Below, in pieces: positions 15,077 to 22,069 of a stretch of DNA of 32,958 bases. The stretch is from Bacteroidales bacterium (GTDB lineage Bacteria; Bacteroidota; Bacteroidia; Bacteroidales; F082), in the NCBI GenBank assembly GCA_024400395.1, contig JAKSMW010000024.1:1-32958 (forward strand), read 5' to 3'. Under the pieces are notes generated by a model, which was not told where the DNA came from, searched no databases, and saw only the letters and a program-made list of their open reading frames with translations. A program made the translations under genes and the position numbers. Position 1 is the first letter of the stretch. Each line of letters begins with the position of its first letter.

Positions 15077-16108
15077 CTAAAGAATTTGTTGTATAATGTT
15101 ATTTGCCAATTTGTTGAATGCAGCCGTGACAGGTGAGCACGGGTTGTTGAACGTGTAAGGCTGTCCTGTGTCGCCTGCGTTTGCGACTTTCTCGTCAATC
15201 GGGATCTGGGCGAGGAACGGGATGTCCAATTCTTTTGCGAACTCGCGTCCGTGGCAGTCGCCGTAGATGAAATATTTCTTTTCCGGCATGTCGGACGGCG
15301 TGAAGTACGCCATGTTCTCTACGAGTCCGAGGATCGGGACGTTGACGCCTTTGTGTTTGAACATCATGGCGGCGCGGCGCACGTCGGCGAAGGCCACCTT
15401 CTGCGGTGTCGTCACGATGACGGCTCCGTCGATGTTGTAGTTCTGCGCGATGCAAAGCTGGATGTCGCCTGTTCCCGGCGGCATGTCAACGACCATGAAG
15501 TCGATCTCGCCCCAGTCGGTGTCGCCCATGAGCTGTGTCAAGGCACTCGACGCCATCGGCCCGCGCCAGATGAGCGGCTGGTTGGAATCGACCATGTTGC
15601 CGATGCTCATCAGCTTGATGCCGTATTTCTCGACCGGCACCATGATGGCCTTGCCGTCCTTGTCGTAGCATTCCGGCTGCGTGCCTTCCGTGCCGAACAT
15701 GATTGGCACCGACGGCCCGTAGATGTCAGCGTCGAGCAGGCCGACCCTGAAACCCTGCATCGCAAGCGCGATGGCAAGGTTCGCCGACACCGTCGATTTG
15801 CCGACACCGCCCTTGCCCGACGCAACGGCGATGATATGATGCACTTTGCTGAGGTTGTTCGGAATCTCCTCGACGATGATGTCAACTTTCACGCCTTTGA
15901 AGGCCTCCTCCAAAGCGTTTTTCGCTGAATCAATCAAAAACTGGTTCTTCTCATCACCGAGTTTTTCAAAATAAAGATGGAAACGAATGAGGTCAACACC
16001 CACTTCTATTTCCTTAACCATCTCTAAATCAACGATGTTACTTCCTTTCGGGAAATAAACAACATTTCTCAAGACTTCAATTACATTTTGTTTTGCTGGT
16101 ATCATCAT
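15077..16108 (-). CDS. mrp: Mrp/NBP35-type P-loop ATPase for Fe-S cluster assembly
   Basis: A 343-residue protein with an N-terminal MIP18-like (DUF59) domain of about 80 residues, then a ParA/MinD-type ATPase with the deviant Walker A GKGGVGKSTVSANLA and the DMPPGTGD motif. It carries and inserts Fe-S clusters. The usual CxxC near ENMSYF is replaced by ENMAYFTPSDMPEKK, so the canonical bridging cluster ligands are missing; I believe this is common in Bacteroidota homologues. The start could be either of two adjacent ATG codons. A promoter lies at 16135-16142. Confidence 0.93.
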   Translation of the reverse strand: MMIPAKQNVIEVLRNVVYFPKGSNIVDLEMVKEIEVGVDLIRFHLYFEKLGDEKNQFLIDSAKNALEEAFKGVKVDIIVEEIPNNLSKVHHIIAVASGKGGVGKSTVSANLAIALAMQGFRVGLLDADIYGPSVPIMFGTEGTQPECYDKDGKAIMVPVEKYGIKLMSIGNMVDSNQPLIWRGPMASSALTQLMGDTDWGEIDFMVVDMPPGTGDIQLCIAQNYNIDGAVIVTTPQKVAFADVRRAAMMFKHKGVNVPILGLVENMAYFTPSDMPEKKYFIYGDCHGREFAKELDIPFLAQIPIDEKVANAGDTGQPYTFNNPCSPVTAAFNKLANNIIQQIL

Positions 16109-16134
16109 GTAAAAATTAATTCTCTAAAAGGCTG

Positions 16135-16142
16135 CAAATATA
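16135..16142 (-). promoter_or_regulatory. -7 element upstream of mrp-nifU
   Basis: Minus-strand TATATTTG, 26 bp before the mrp ATG, preceded by an A-tract (GAAAAAAA then 4 nt). No good TTTG -33 box is seen. Confidence 0.5.
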
Positions 16143-16194
16143 CGATTTTTTTCAATATAAAAACTTTTTAATTAAGCATTTCAAAACACTGTTT

Positions 16195-16971
16195 TCAAGA
16201 TATGAAACGCTCGGTCGCCATGATAAAATCATCGGTTGCGTCAACATGAATCCAATGCCCCGACTTCTCGAAAGTGATCATTTCATGGTGCGGGAAATGA
16301 TGCCTCATCGCCGGAATGTCCTTTTCAAGAATGTAATCTGATTCACCGCCTTTTATGAACAAGGTCCTGCCTTCAAAAACACATTGATTGTCAAAGCCCT
16401 TGCCGATTTCGCCAATATTCCTGTAAATCGACTTCAGATACGGTTTCCAGCGGAATCCGTGTTCGCGCGTGTATGACAGGTTTTTCATGAGGAAAAGGAG
16501 AACGCGTTTCTCGTAATTGTATTTCTCGAGTTGCTCCATGACTTCGATTCTTCTCGTAACTTTCTTCAAATCAACGCCTTCCATTGCCGCAATGAAACCG
16601 ATATGTTCCAAAGGGCTGTCGAACGCCCTCGGACTGATGTCGAGGATTTCGAGTCTGTCAACCAATTCCGGATGCTTGAATGCCAGGGTCATCGCGACTT
16701 TCCCGCCCATGCTGTGACCTATGACACTGCAACGCGTAACATTTTCATTTTCGAGCACTTTCTTGACATCATTTGCCATCACGTTGTAGTTGAACGCTTC
16801 CATCCGCGGCGACATCCCGTGGTTTCGCATGTCGGGGACGATGACGTGAAAACCACGTTCCGCGAAATGTTTCCCGAAGAAGTCCCAGTTGTCGGAAAGC
16901 CCCAGCAGCCCGTGAAGCACGAGGATCGCGGGGTTTTCAGGATTGCCGTATTTTCTGTAAAAAAGTATCAT
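16195..16971 (-). CDS. Alpha/beta hydrolase (YbfF-like esterase)
   Basis: A 258-residue alpha/beta hydrolase. The oxyanion HGLLGLSDNW lies near residue 20, the nucleophile elbow GHSMGGKVAM places the serine near residue 97, and the catalytic histidine is in KSGHWIHVD near the end. The pattern HGLLG...DMRNHGMS is that of YbfF-type esterases acting on short acyl or acyl-CoA substrates. Its start overlaps the dtd stop by 4 bp (ATGA), so the two are translationally coupled. Confidence 0.88.
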   Translation of the reverse strand: MILFYRKYGNPENPAILVLHGLLGLSDNWDFFGKHFAERGFHVIVPDMRNHGMSPRMEAFNYNVMANDVKKVLENENVTRCSVIGHSMGGKVAMTLAFKHPELVDRLEILDISPRAFDSPLEHIGFIAAMEGVDLKKVTRRIEVMEQLEKYNYEKRVLLFLMKNLSYTREHGFRWKPYLKSIYRNIGEIGKGFDNQCVFEGRTLFIKGGESDYILEKDIPAMRHHFPHHEMITFEKSGHWIHVDATDDFIMATERFIS

Positions 16972-17420
16972 TCTTTGTTTTGCGAGTCAATCAGTATTGT
17001 CACCGGGCCGTCGTTGATGAGTTCGACCTGCATGTTCGCGCCGAACTCGCCGCATTTGACGGGCAGTCCCGATATTTCGGCTAACCGTTTGAGGAACAAT
17101 TCATAAAGCGGAACGGCATGTTCGGGTCGCGCCGCGCGGATGAAACTCGGCCGGTTTCCTTTCTTCGTCATCGCATGAAGCGTGAACTGGCTGACGACGA
17201 GGAACTCGCCGCCGACCTGGTTGATGTCCAAGTTCATCGCCTCGTTCTCATCCTCAAAGATGCGGAGTTTCGTCACTTTCTGGCAGAGCCATTCCACATC
17301 TTCCTGACTGTCAGCGTCTTCAACGCCGAGAAGAATCATCAGTCCCTTTCCGATTTCCGACTTCAAAACGCCTCCGATTGTCACCGAAGCGCGTGAAACA
17401 CGTTGAATTACAAGTCTCAT
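16968..17420 (-). CDS. dtd: D-aminoacyl-tRNA deacylase
   Basis: A 150-residue full-length Dtd. It begins MRLVIQRVSRASVTI and carries the SQFTLHAMTKKGNRPSF segment and the C-terminal GxxxVELINDGPVTI with the NDGP form of the cross-subunit Gly-Pro motif. It hydrolyses D-amino acids from mischarged tRNA and is cytosolic. Only 3 bp separate it from the restriction endonuclease gene upstream, and it overlaps the hydrolase, so it sits within one run with the restriction-modification pair. Confidence 0.95.
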   Translation of the reverse strand: MRLVIQRVSRASVTIGGVLKSEIGKGLMILLGVEDADSQEDVEWLCQKVTKLRIFEDENEAMNLDINQVGGEFLVVSQFTLHAMTKKGNRPSFIRAARPEHAVPLYELFLKRLAEISGLPVKCGEFGANMQVELINDGPVTILIDSQNKE

Positions 17421-17423
17421 TGC

Positions 17424-18146
17424 TTATCTATTAAAACTGTCTTCGATGTCACTCCATCTCGGTACATTTAATTTTACATTATAGAACTCAAAATAATTCC
17501 TTTTGAAATTTTGCAACCACGTTCCAGACCGAATACGCGTCTTCGGATTCCTGAAAACCGTTTCATCGATGGCGGAAATGAAACTTTCCAACGAATTGAA
17601 AGGCATGTATCTGGCATTTTCCGAATACCAGACACACGGACGAATCTTATGCACGACATTGTCTTTTATCTGAAGATTCATCGGCCAGTTTTCCATTCTC
17701 CTGCAAATCTCCCATACATTTTTCAACCATAAATTCTTGATAATCACGTAGCCATCTTCAGTCATCTGATAACCGAAAATCAAATATTTGACATGAAGCA
17801 TATATGGTTTCTCAACAATTTCCGACTGATACATGTTGAAATCAGCGATGTCAAAACCCGGCTGCGCATCATAGTTAAATGCTTTGACTTCAAGCAAATC
17901 ACAAGTCAAGTCATCAGGATTCAGGAAAAAATCAGGCGGCATCTGAGAGTTGGAATTTGTTCTGAAATCAATGCCGTTTTTGATCAGCCACCCTTCAAGC
18001 CATTCCTGCATGATGTTTCCGACGACGTCTTTTTGCTTTACAACAATGTCAACATTGCCGAGATAAAAACGAATCTGCCCTTGAATCTCAAGGATTTTCT
18101 CTTCATTTAGAAGTTTCTGAAAAACATTTTCAGCTGAAAGTTTCAT
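17424..18146 (-). CDS. Type II restriction endonuclease, NgoBV-like
   Basis: A 240-residue endonuclease. The segments VVGNIMQEWLEGWL, MPPDFFLNPDD, LLEVKAFN and PGFDIADFNMYQSEI match what I recall of the NgoBV family, which cuts GGNNCC. PPD plus EVK supply a PD-(D/E)XK site (about residues 90-115). It overlaps the cytosine methyltransferase upstream by 4 bp (ATGA), the arrangement of a complete restriction-modification pair in which the methylase is translated first. The frame is intact. Specificity is inferred from the family only. Confidence 0.75.
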   Translation of the reverse strand: MKLSAENVFQKLLNEEKILEIQGQIRFYLGNVDIVVKQKDVVGNIMQEWLEGWLIKNGIDFRTNSNSQMPPDFFLNPDDLTCDLLEVKAFNYDAQPGFDIADFNMYQSEIVEKPYMLHVKYLIFGYQMTEDGYVIIKNLWLKNVWEICRRMENWPMNLQIKDNVVHKIRPCVWYSENARYMPFNSLESFISAIDETVFRNPKTRIRSGTWLQNFKRNYFEFYNVKLNVPRWSDIEDSFNR

Positions 18147-19462
18147 GATTTTGTATTTGATTTTAAATAAACTTCAAGCAATCTCATCGCGACAGACCTT
18201 ATTACCGGCACCGCCACGGTGTTTCCGAGCAAGTCGTATCCGTCATCTTTTTTTACATCAAACTGATAATCATCAGGATATCCGAACAAACGCAAACCTT
18301 CTTTCAACGAGAGGGTTCGTATTCCGTCGTTGTCAACCACAAACAGTTTTTTCATATCCATCGCCACTAAAGTTGGCGTAACATCTTGTGGGTCAAGTAT
18401 TTTATTCACTTCAAAACTAAGTTTTCCAGCAACGATGTTATAACCCAAAGGTAAACTCTCATCCTGCTGTCTGACGATACTCGACTCGCCAAAAAGATTT
18501 GTCTTTGTGACCAAACGTTTCGGATGTTCCTTGCACAAGTAGCCCTTACTCACAAGATCCTCAAGCATTTGCATGAGATTTTCATCAGCGAAGAATGTTT
18601 TTATCTGCTCAAAAGTCAGAGGCATCCCGTCCATCCATTCAATTCCGAACTCTTCAGCCCATTTCTTTTTTCTTCTTTGTTTAAATAGTTCATTCAGCAA
18701 TTTCTTTTGATTATCAGACACTTCACCTTTCATTTCAATATCCCAGCTATGAATATTGTTTTCTCCTCCGCGCTTGTCTTTTATTGACTTTCCATACAAT
18801 TCTTCAAAAGAATAATGAGAAAGAAGCTGATTTATGAATTTGCTATGAACCGTTGGCAAACCTTTTTCCAAGACATCGCCAAGAACCGCAGTTTTCACAT
18901 GGAAAAACTCCAACGATGGCTTTTCAATTTTCGAGCCTACGATATATATTCTCTTGCGTTCCTGAGCGAGACCGAAATTCCTTGAATTCAGTATTTTCCA
19001 CTCCGTCTTATAGCCAAGTTCGGCAAGATGCCCAAGTATCGTCTCCAATGTCCTGCCCATCGGTGCGTTTTTTTCGGTTTTATCGTGATTTACAAGACCT
19101 TCGACATTTTCCAATACAAATCCAAAAGGTTTCTTTTCCTTTAAAATCCTTTCCACTTCAAAAAACATCGTGCCTCTGGTATCCATGAAACCAAGTCTTT
19201 TCCCGGCAGCCGAAAACGCCTGACAAGGAAATCCGGCTAAAAGAATTTCAAAATCAGGAATATCTGACGCGTCAATTTTTGTTATGTCACCTCTGATTTC
19301 TTCGCCCGGATGATTCTGTTTTAAAACATCAACGGCATACTCCTTAATCTCTGATGTCATAACGCATTGCGTTTCAATACCAAAATCACGAGCCGCCTGT
19401 TCAAAACCAAGCCGAATGCCTCCGATTCCCGCGAACAAATCTATAAATTTTATTTTTCTCAT
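18143..19462 (-). CDS. DNA (cytosine-5) methyltransferase of a type II system
   Basis: About 439 residues from the ATG at 19462 (MRKIKFIDLFAGIGG). Ordered C5-methyltransferase motifs are present: I (DLFAGIGGIRLGF), IV with the catalytic cysteine (GFPCQAFSAAGKR), VI (FVLENVEGL), VIII (QERKRIYIVGS) and X (LLGNTVAVPVI). The target recognition region lies at about residues 210-380. It protects host DNA against the coupled endonuclease. An in-frame start at 19495 would lie upstream of the -7 box and is rejected. A TAATTTTG box ends only 7 bp before the ATG, so the mRNA is probably leaderless. Confidence 0.93.
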   Translation of the reverse strand: MRKIKFIDLFAGIGGIRLGFEQAARDFGIETQCVMTSEIKEYAVDVLKQNHPGEEIRGDITKIDASDIPDFEILLAGFPCQAFSAAGKRLGFMDTRGTMFFEVERILKEKKPFGFVLENVEGLVNHDKTEKNAPMGRTLETILGHLAELGYKTEWKILNSRNFGLAQERKRIYIVGSKIEKPSLEFFHVKTAVLGDVLEKGLPTVHSKFINQLLSHYSFEELYGKSIKDKRGGENNIHSWDIEMKGEVSDNQKKLLNELFKQRRKKKWAEEFGIEWMDGMPLTFEQIKTFFADENLMQMLEDLVSKGYLCKEHPKRLVTKTNLFGESSIVRQQDESLPLGYNIVAGKLSFEVNKILDPQDVTPTLVAMDMKKLFVVDNDGIRTLSLKEGLRLFGYPDDYQFDVKKDDGYDLLGNTVAVPVIRSVAMRLLEVYLKSNTKS

Positions 19463-19468
19463 AACCCG

Positions 19469-19496
19469 CAAAATTACTCTTTTTTCCGATTTCAAA
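19469..19496 (-). promoter_or_regulatory. Promoter of the type II restriction-modification genes
   Basis: Minus-strand TTTG (19496-19493), 16 nt and TAATTTTG (19476-19469). The spacer is shorter than the usual 19. The ATG starts 7 bp after the -7 box, so transcription would begin at or near the start codon. Confidence 0.55.
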
Positions 19497-19568
19497 GACT
19501 TTTTTCAAAACATTTATTTTTATTTTCAAATAATGGGTGAAAAATCACACGGCAATCATTTTTCTTTG

Positions 19569-19576
19569 TAATTTTG
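19569..19576 (+). promoter_or_regulatory. -7 element upstream of rbfA
   Basis: TAATTTTG ends 8 bp before the rbfA ATG at 19585, again implying a leader of a few bases or none. No clear -33 box. It is divergent from the methyltransferase promoter across about 90 bp. Confidence 0.5.
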
Positions 19577-19584
19577 CGGCCATT

Positions 19585-19926
19585 ATGGAGACAAAAAGAC
19601 AACAGAAAATTTCCAAGCTGGTCCAGAAGGAACTTGGTGAGATATTTCAGAGAGAAATCAAGACGCGTGGCAACGTAATGATTACAGTGACAAAGGTCAA
19701 CGTCACTTCCGACATGTCGTACGCACGCATTTACCTGAGCATTTTCGGCCCGTCGCACGAGGCGAAAGCCAACGTCGTGAAAGAGGTCAACGAGATGAGC
19801 CGTTACCTGCGCGGACTCCTCGGCGGACGCGTCGGGAAACAGCTGCGCATCATCCCGGAACTGCAATTCTTCGAGGATGACTCGCTCGACTACATCGAGA
19901 ACATTGACAACCTGCTGAAACAGTAG
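19585..19926 (+). CDS. rbfA: 30S ribosome-binding factor A
   Basis: A 113-residue RbfA from the ATG at 19585 (METKRQQKISKLVQKELGEIF), with the KH-like fold segments MITVTKVNVTSDMSYARIYLSIFG and LRGLLGGRVGKQLRIIPELQFFEDDSLDYIE. It assists late maturation of the 30S subunit and binds near the 5' end of 16S rRNA. An upstream start at 19537 would include the promoter and is rejected. It is followed by a 9-bp array and the LolE-type permease, likely in one transcript. Confidence 0.95.
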   Translation: METKRQQKISKLVQKELGEIFQREIKTRGNVMITVTKVNVTSDMSYARIYLSIFGPSHEAKANVVKEVNEMSRYLRGLLGGRVGKQLRIIPELQFFEDDSLDYIENIDNLLKQ

Positions 19927-20035
19927 GTTTCATAGGTTTAAGAAGTTTCAAAGGTTTCAGAGGATTCAGAGGTTTCTTGAAACCCTTGAAACTTTGAAAC
20001 CCTTGAAACCCTTGAAACTTTGAAACCCTTGAAAC
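19925..20035. repeat. Opposed 9-bp arrays forming a large inverted repeat between rbfA and lolE
   Basis: Six units of AGGTTTCAN type (19925-19976) start inside the rbfA stop codon and are followed at once by seven units of TTGAAACCC or TTGAAACT (19977-20035), the approximate reverse complement. Right-arm units are 9, 8, 9, 9, 8, 9 and 7 bp. The array ends one base before the lolE ATG. RNA from it could fold into a long, slippable stem that includes the lolE start region. Confidence 0.85.
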
Positions 20036-20036
20036 A

Positions 20037-21266
20037 ATGAAACTACCACTTTTCATAGCGCAACGTTATCTTCTCGCGAAGAAAAGCCACAACCTCATCA
20101 ACATAATCACATGGATTTCGATAGTGAGTGTCGGCGTGGCGGCTTTCGCCATGATTTTCGTGCTGTCGGTGTTCAACGGCTTCAACGTGGTCATCTCCGA
20201 CTCCATCCACAAGCTCTCGCCCGACCTGCGCGTCACCGCCACGGAAGGCAAGACCGTGAACCTCAAAGACTTCCCTTTCGACAAGATAAAAAACGTGAAG
20301 AACGTTGACTTCGTGCTTCCCACAATCACCGAAGACGCGCTTTTCCGCAACGCCGACAAGCAACAGATCGGGCAGATAAAAGGCTTGCCCGACGAATACG
20401 AAGACATCGACCGCATCAACGGCTCCGTGGTTGGCGGCAAAGGCCTGCGGCTGCACCGTGAAGAATATGACTTTGCGACACCAGGTTCCGGCATGGCTTA
20501 CTACCTCGGCATCAACCCGAACAGACCGTACTCCATGGTGCAGGTATATGTCCCGCGACGCGGAAACGCCTCGTCATTCAACATCGAAAACAGTTTCAAC
20601 AACGGACAACTGTTTGTGAATCAGGTGTTTTCAACGCAACAGGAAATCGACGACCAACTGATTCTCGCGCCATACCAATGGCTTTCAGACCTGATAGGTT
20701 ACGACAGCCTTTCGTCTGCCGTGGAGATTTTCGTCCCAAACGGCAAAGACGCCGCACGCAGCCTCTCCGCCGTCAAAAAGGAAATACAAAACATCCTCGG
20801 CCCAGGTTTCAAGGTCGATGACCAATACGAGCAGCAGTCCACTTTATATAAAATGATGAAATCGGAGAAACTCGCCGTATATCTGATACTTACATTCATC
20901 TTGATAATGGCGACGTTCAACGTGATAGGCTCGCTGTCGATGCTCATCATAGAGAAGAAGAAAGACACTTCCACTTTACGCGCCATGGGAGCCGACAACA
21001 CCTTGATACACAATATCTTCCTCAACGAAGGCACGCTCATCGCCGTCGTCGGCGGCATCATCGGACTTGTATTAGGAATCATTGCCGTGTTGCTTCAGCA
21101 GTACGTCGGCATCATCCGCCTCGGCGACGGCACCGGGAACTATATCGTTGACTACTACCCTGTCGCGCTGAAGCTGACCGACATTCTCGTCGTTCTCGCG
21201 ACGATTGTGGTCATAGGCGGCATCGCGGCGTGGACCACGGTGAAGGTGGCGATGAAGAAAATGTGA
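20037..21266 (+). CDS. LolC/LolE-family lipoprotein-releasing ABC permease
   Basis: A 409-residue MacB/FtsX-type permease. It has a first membrane segment at about 20-45 (IITWISIVSVGVAAFAMIF), a periplasmic domain of about 220 residues and three C-terminal segments at about 280-305, 325-350 and 378-400. This is the LolC/LolE layout, which with LolD extracts lipoproteins from the inner membrane. The N-terminal FIAQRYLLAKKSHNLINII is typical of the Bacteroidota form. The start codon follows the inverted repeat with no separate ribosome site. The stop lies one base from the convergent rsmA stop. Confidence 0.9.
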   Translation: MKLPLFIAQRYLLAKKSHNLINIITWISIVSVGVAAFAMIFVLSVFNGFNVVISDSIHKLSPDLRVTATEGKTVNLKDFPFDKIKNVKNVDFVLPTITEDALFRNADKQQIGQIKGLPDEYEDIDRINGSVVGGKGLRLHREEYDFATPGSGMAYYLGINPNRPYSMVQVYVPRRGNASSFNIENSFNNGQLFVNQVFSTQQEIDDQLILAPYQWLSDLIGYDSLSSAVEIFVPNGKDAARSLSAVKKEIQNILGPGFKVDDQYEQQSTLYKMMKSEKLAVYLILTFILIMATFNVIGSLSMLIIEKKKDTSTLRAMGADNTLIHNIFLNEGTLIAVVGGIIGLVLGIIAVLLQQYVGIIRLGDGTGNYIVDYYPVALKLTDILVVLATIVVIGGIAAWTTVKVAMKKM

Positions 21267-21267
21267 T

Positions 21268-22065
21268 TTACCTATCAACATCCAGCATCTTCGTCAACTC
21301 CACGAACTCCGCCACCGACAGCTGCTCCGGCCTCTTGTCAAATATCTCGTTATCAATCATTTCGGCAGGAATCAGCGAGCGCAGGGAGTTACGCATCGTC
21401 TTGCGTCGCTGGTTGAAAGCCTGTTTCACAATTGTCACAAAGAGTTTCTCGTCGCAGCCGAGTTCCTTGACGTTGTTACGTTTCAGCCTTATAACCGCCG
21501 ACTTCACCTTCGGCGGCGGGTTGAACACGTTTTCATGCACTGTGAACAGATATTCGATGTCATACCACGCCTGGAGCAGCACGCTCAAAATGCCGTAGGT
21601 CTTGCTTCCCGGCCCGGCGGCCAAACGCTCCGCCACCTCCTTCTGAATCATTCCAACCGACTCCGAGACGCAATCGCGGTACTTCAAAATCTGAAAGAAA
21701 ATCTGCGACGAAATGTTATACGGAAAATTGCCTATCACCGCAACGTCATTTTTCCCATTGACAGTCAAGGCCGCGATGTCGTATCTCAAGAAATCACCAA
21801 AGACAATATGCCCGTCAAGCATCGGGAACTTCTTCAGCAGATAGTCAACAGACTCGCCGTCAATCTCGACAACCTGAAGTTTATCTAATTGGTCTTCAAT
21901 GAGATATTGTGTCAGCACACCCATTCCGGCACCGACTTCAATGACAACATCGTGGTCTTTTGACAAGGCATCGACGATGTTTCTTGCGATGTTCAGGTCA
22001 ACGAGGAAATGCTGTCCCAAGGCTTTCTTAGGTCTTACAGCATTGATTTTTGAATTTTCGCCCAT
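21268..22065 (-). CDS. rsmA: 16S rRNA (adenine1518/1519-N6) dimethyltransferase
   Basis: A 265-residue RsmA/KsgA. The N-terminal KKALGQHFLVDLNIARNIV, the SAM motif VIEVGAGMGVLTQYL, the catalytic NFPYNISSQIFF and the C-terminal FNQRRKTMRNSLR are all present. It dimethylates two adenines near the 3' end of 16S rRNA late in 30S assembly, a theme shared with the nearby rbfA. It lies 4 bp downstream of the TPR gene, in the minus-strand run from serS. Confidence 0.95.
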   Translation of the reverse strand: MGENSKINAVRPKKALGQHFLVDLNIARNIVDALSKDHDVVIEVGAGMGVLTQYLIEDQLDKLQVVEIDGESVDYLLKKFPMLDGHIVFGDFLRYDIAALTVNGKNDVAVIGNFPYNISSQIFFQILKYRDCVSESVGMIQKEVAERLAAGPGSKTYGILSVLLQAWYDIEYLFTVHENVFNPPPKVKSAVIRLKRNNVKELGCDEKLFVTIVKQAFNQRRKTMRNSLRSLIPAEMIDNEIFDKRPEQLSVAEFVELTKMLDVDR

Positions 22066-22069
22066 ATTT

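Noticed and set aside
15251-15928. Plus-strand frame of 225 codons antisense to mrp
   Set aside because: Mrp motifs on the minus strand are certain; the antisense product is His/Asp/Arg-rich shadow sequence.
19537-19584. Extended rbfA start
   Set aside because: The extra 16 codons cover the promoter TAATTTTG; the ATG at 19585 gives the usual RbfA N-terminus.
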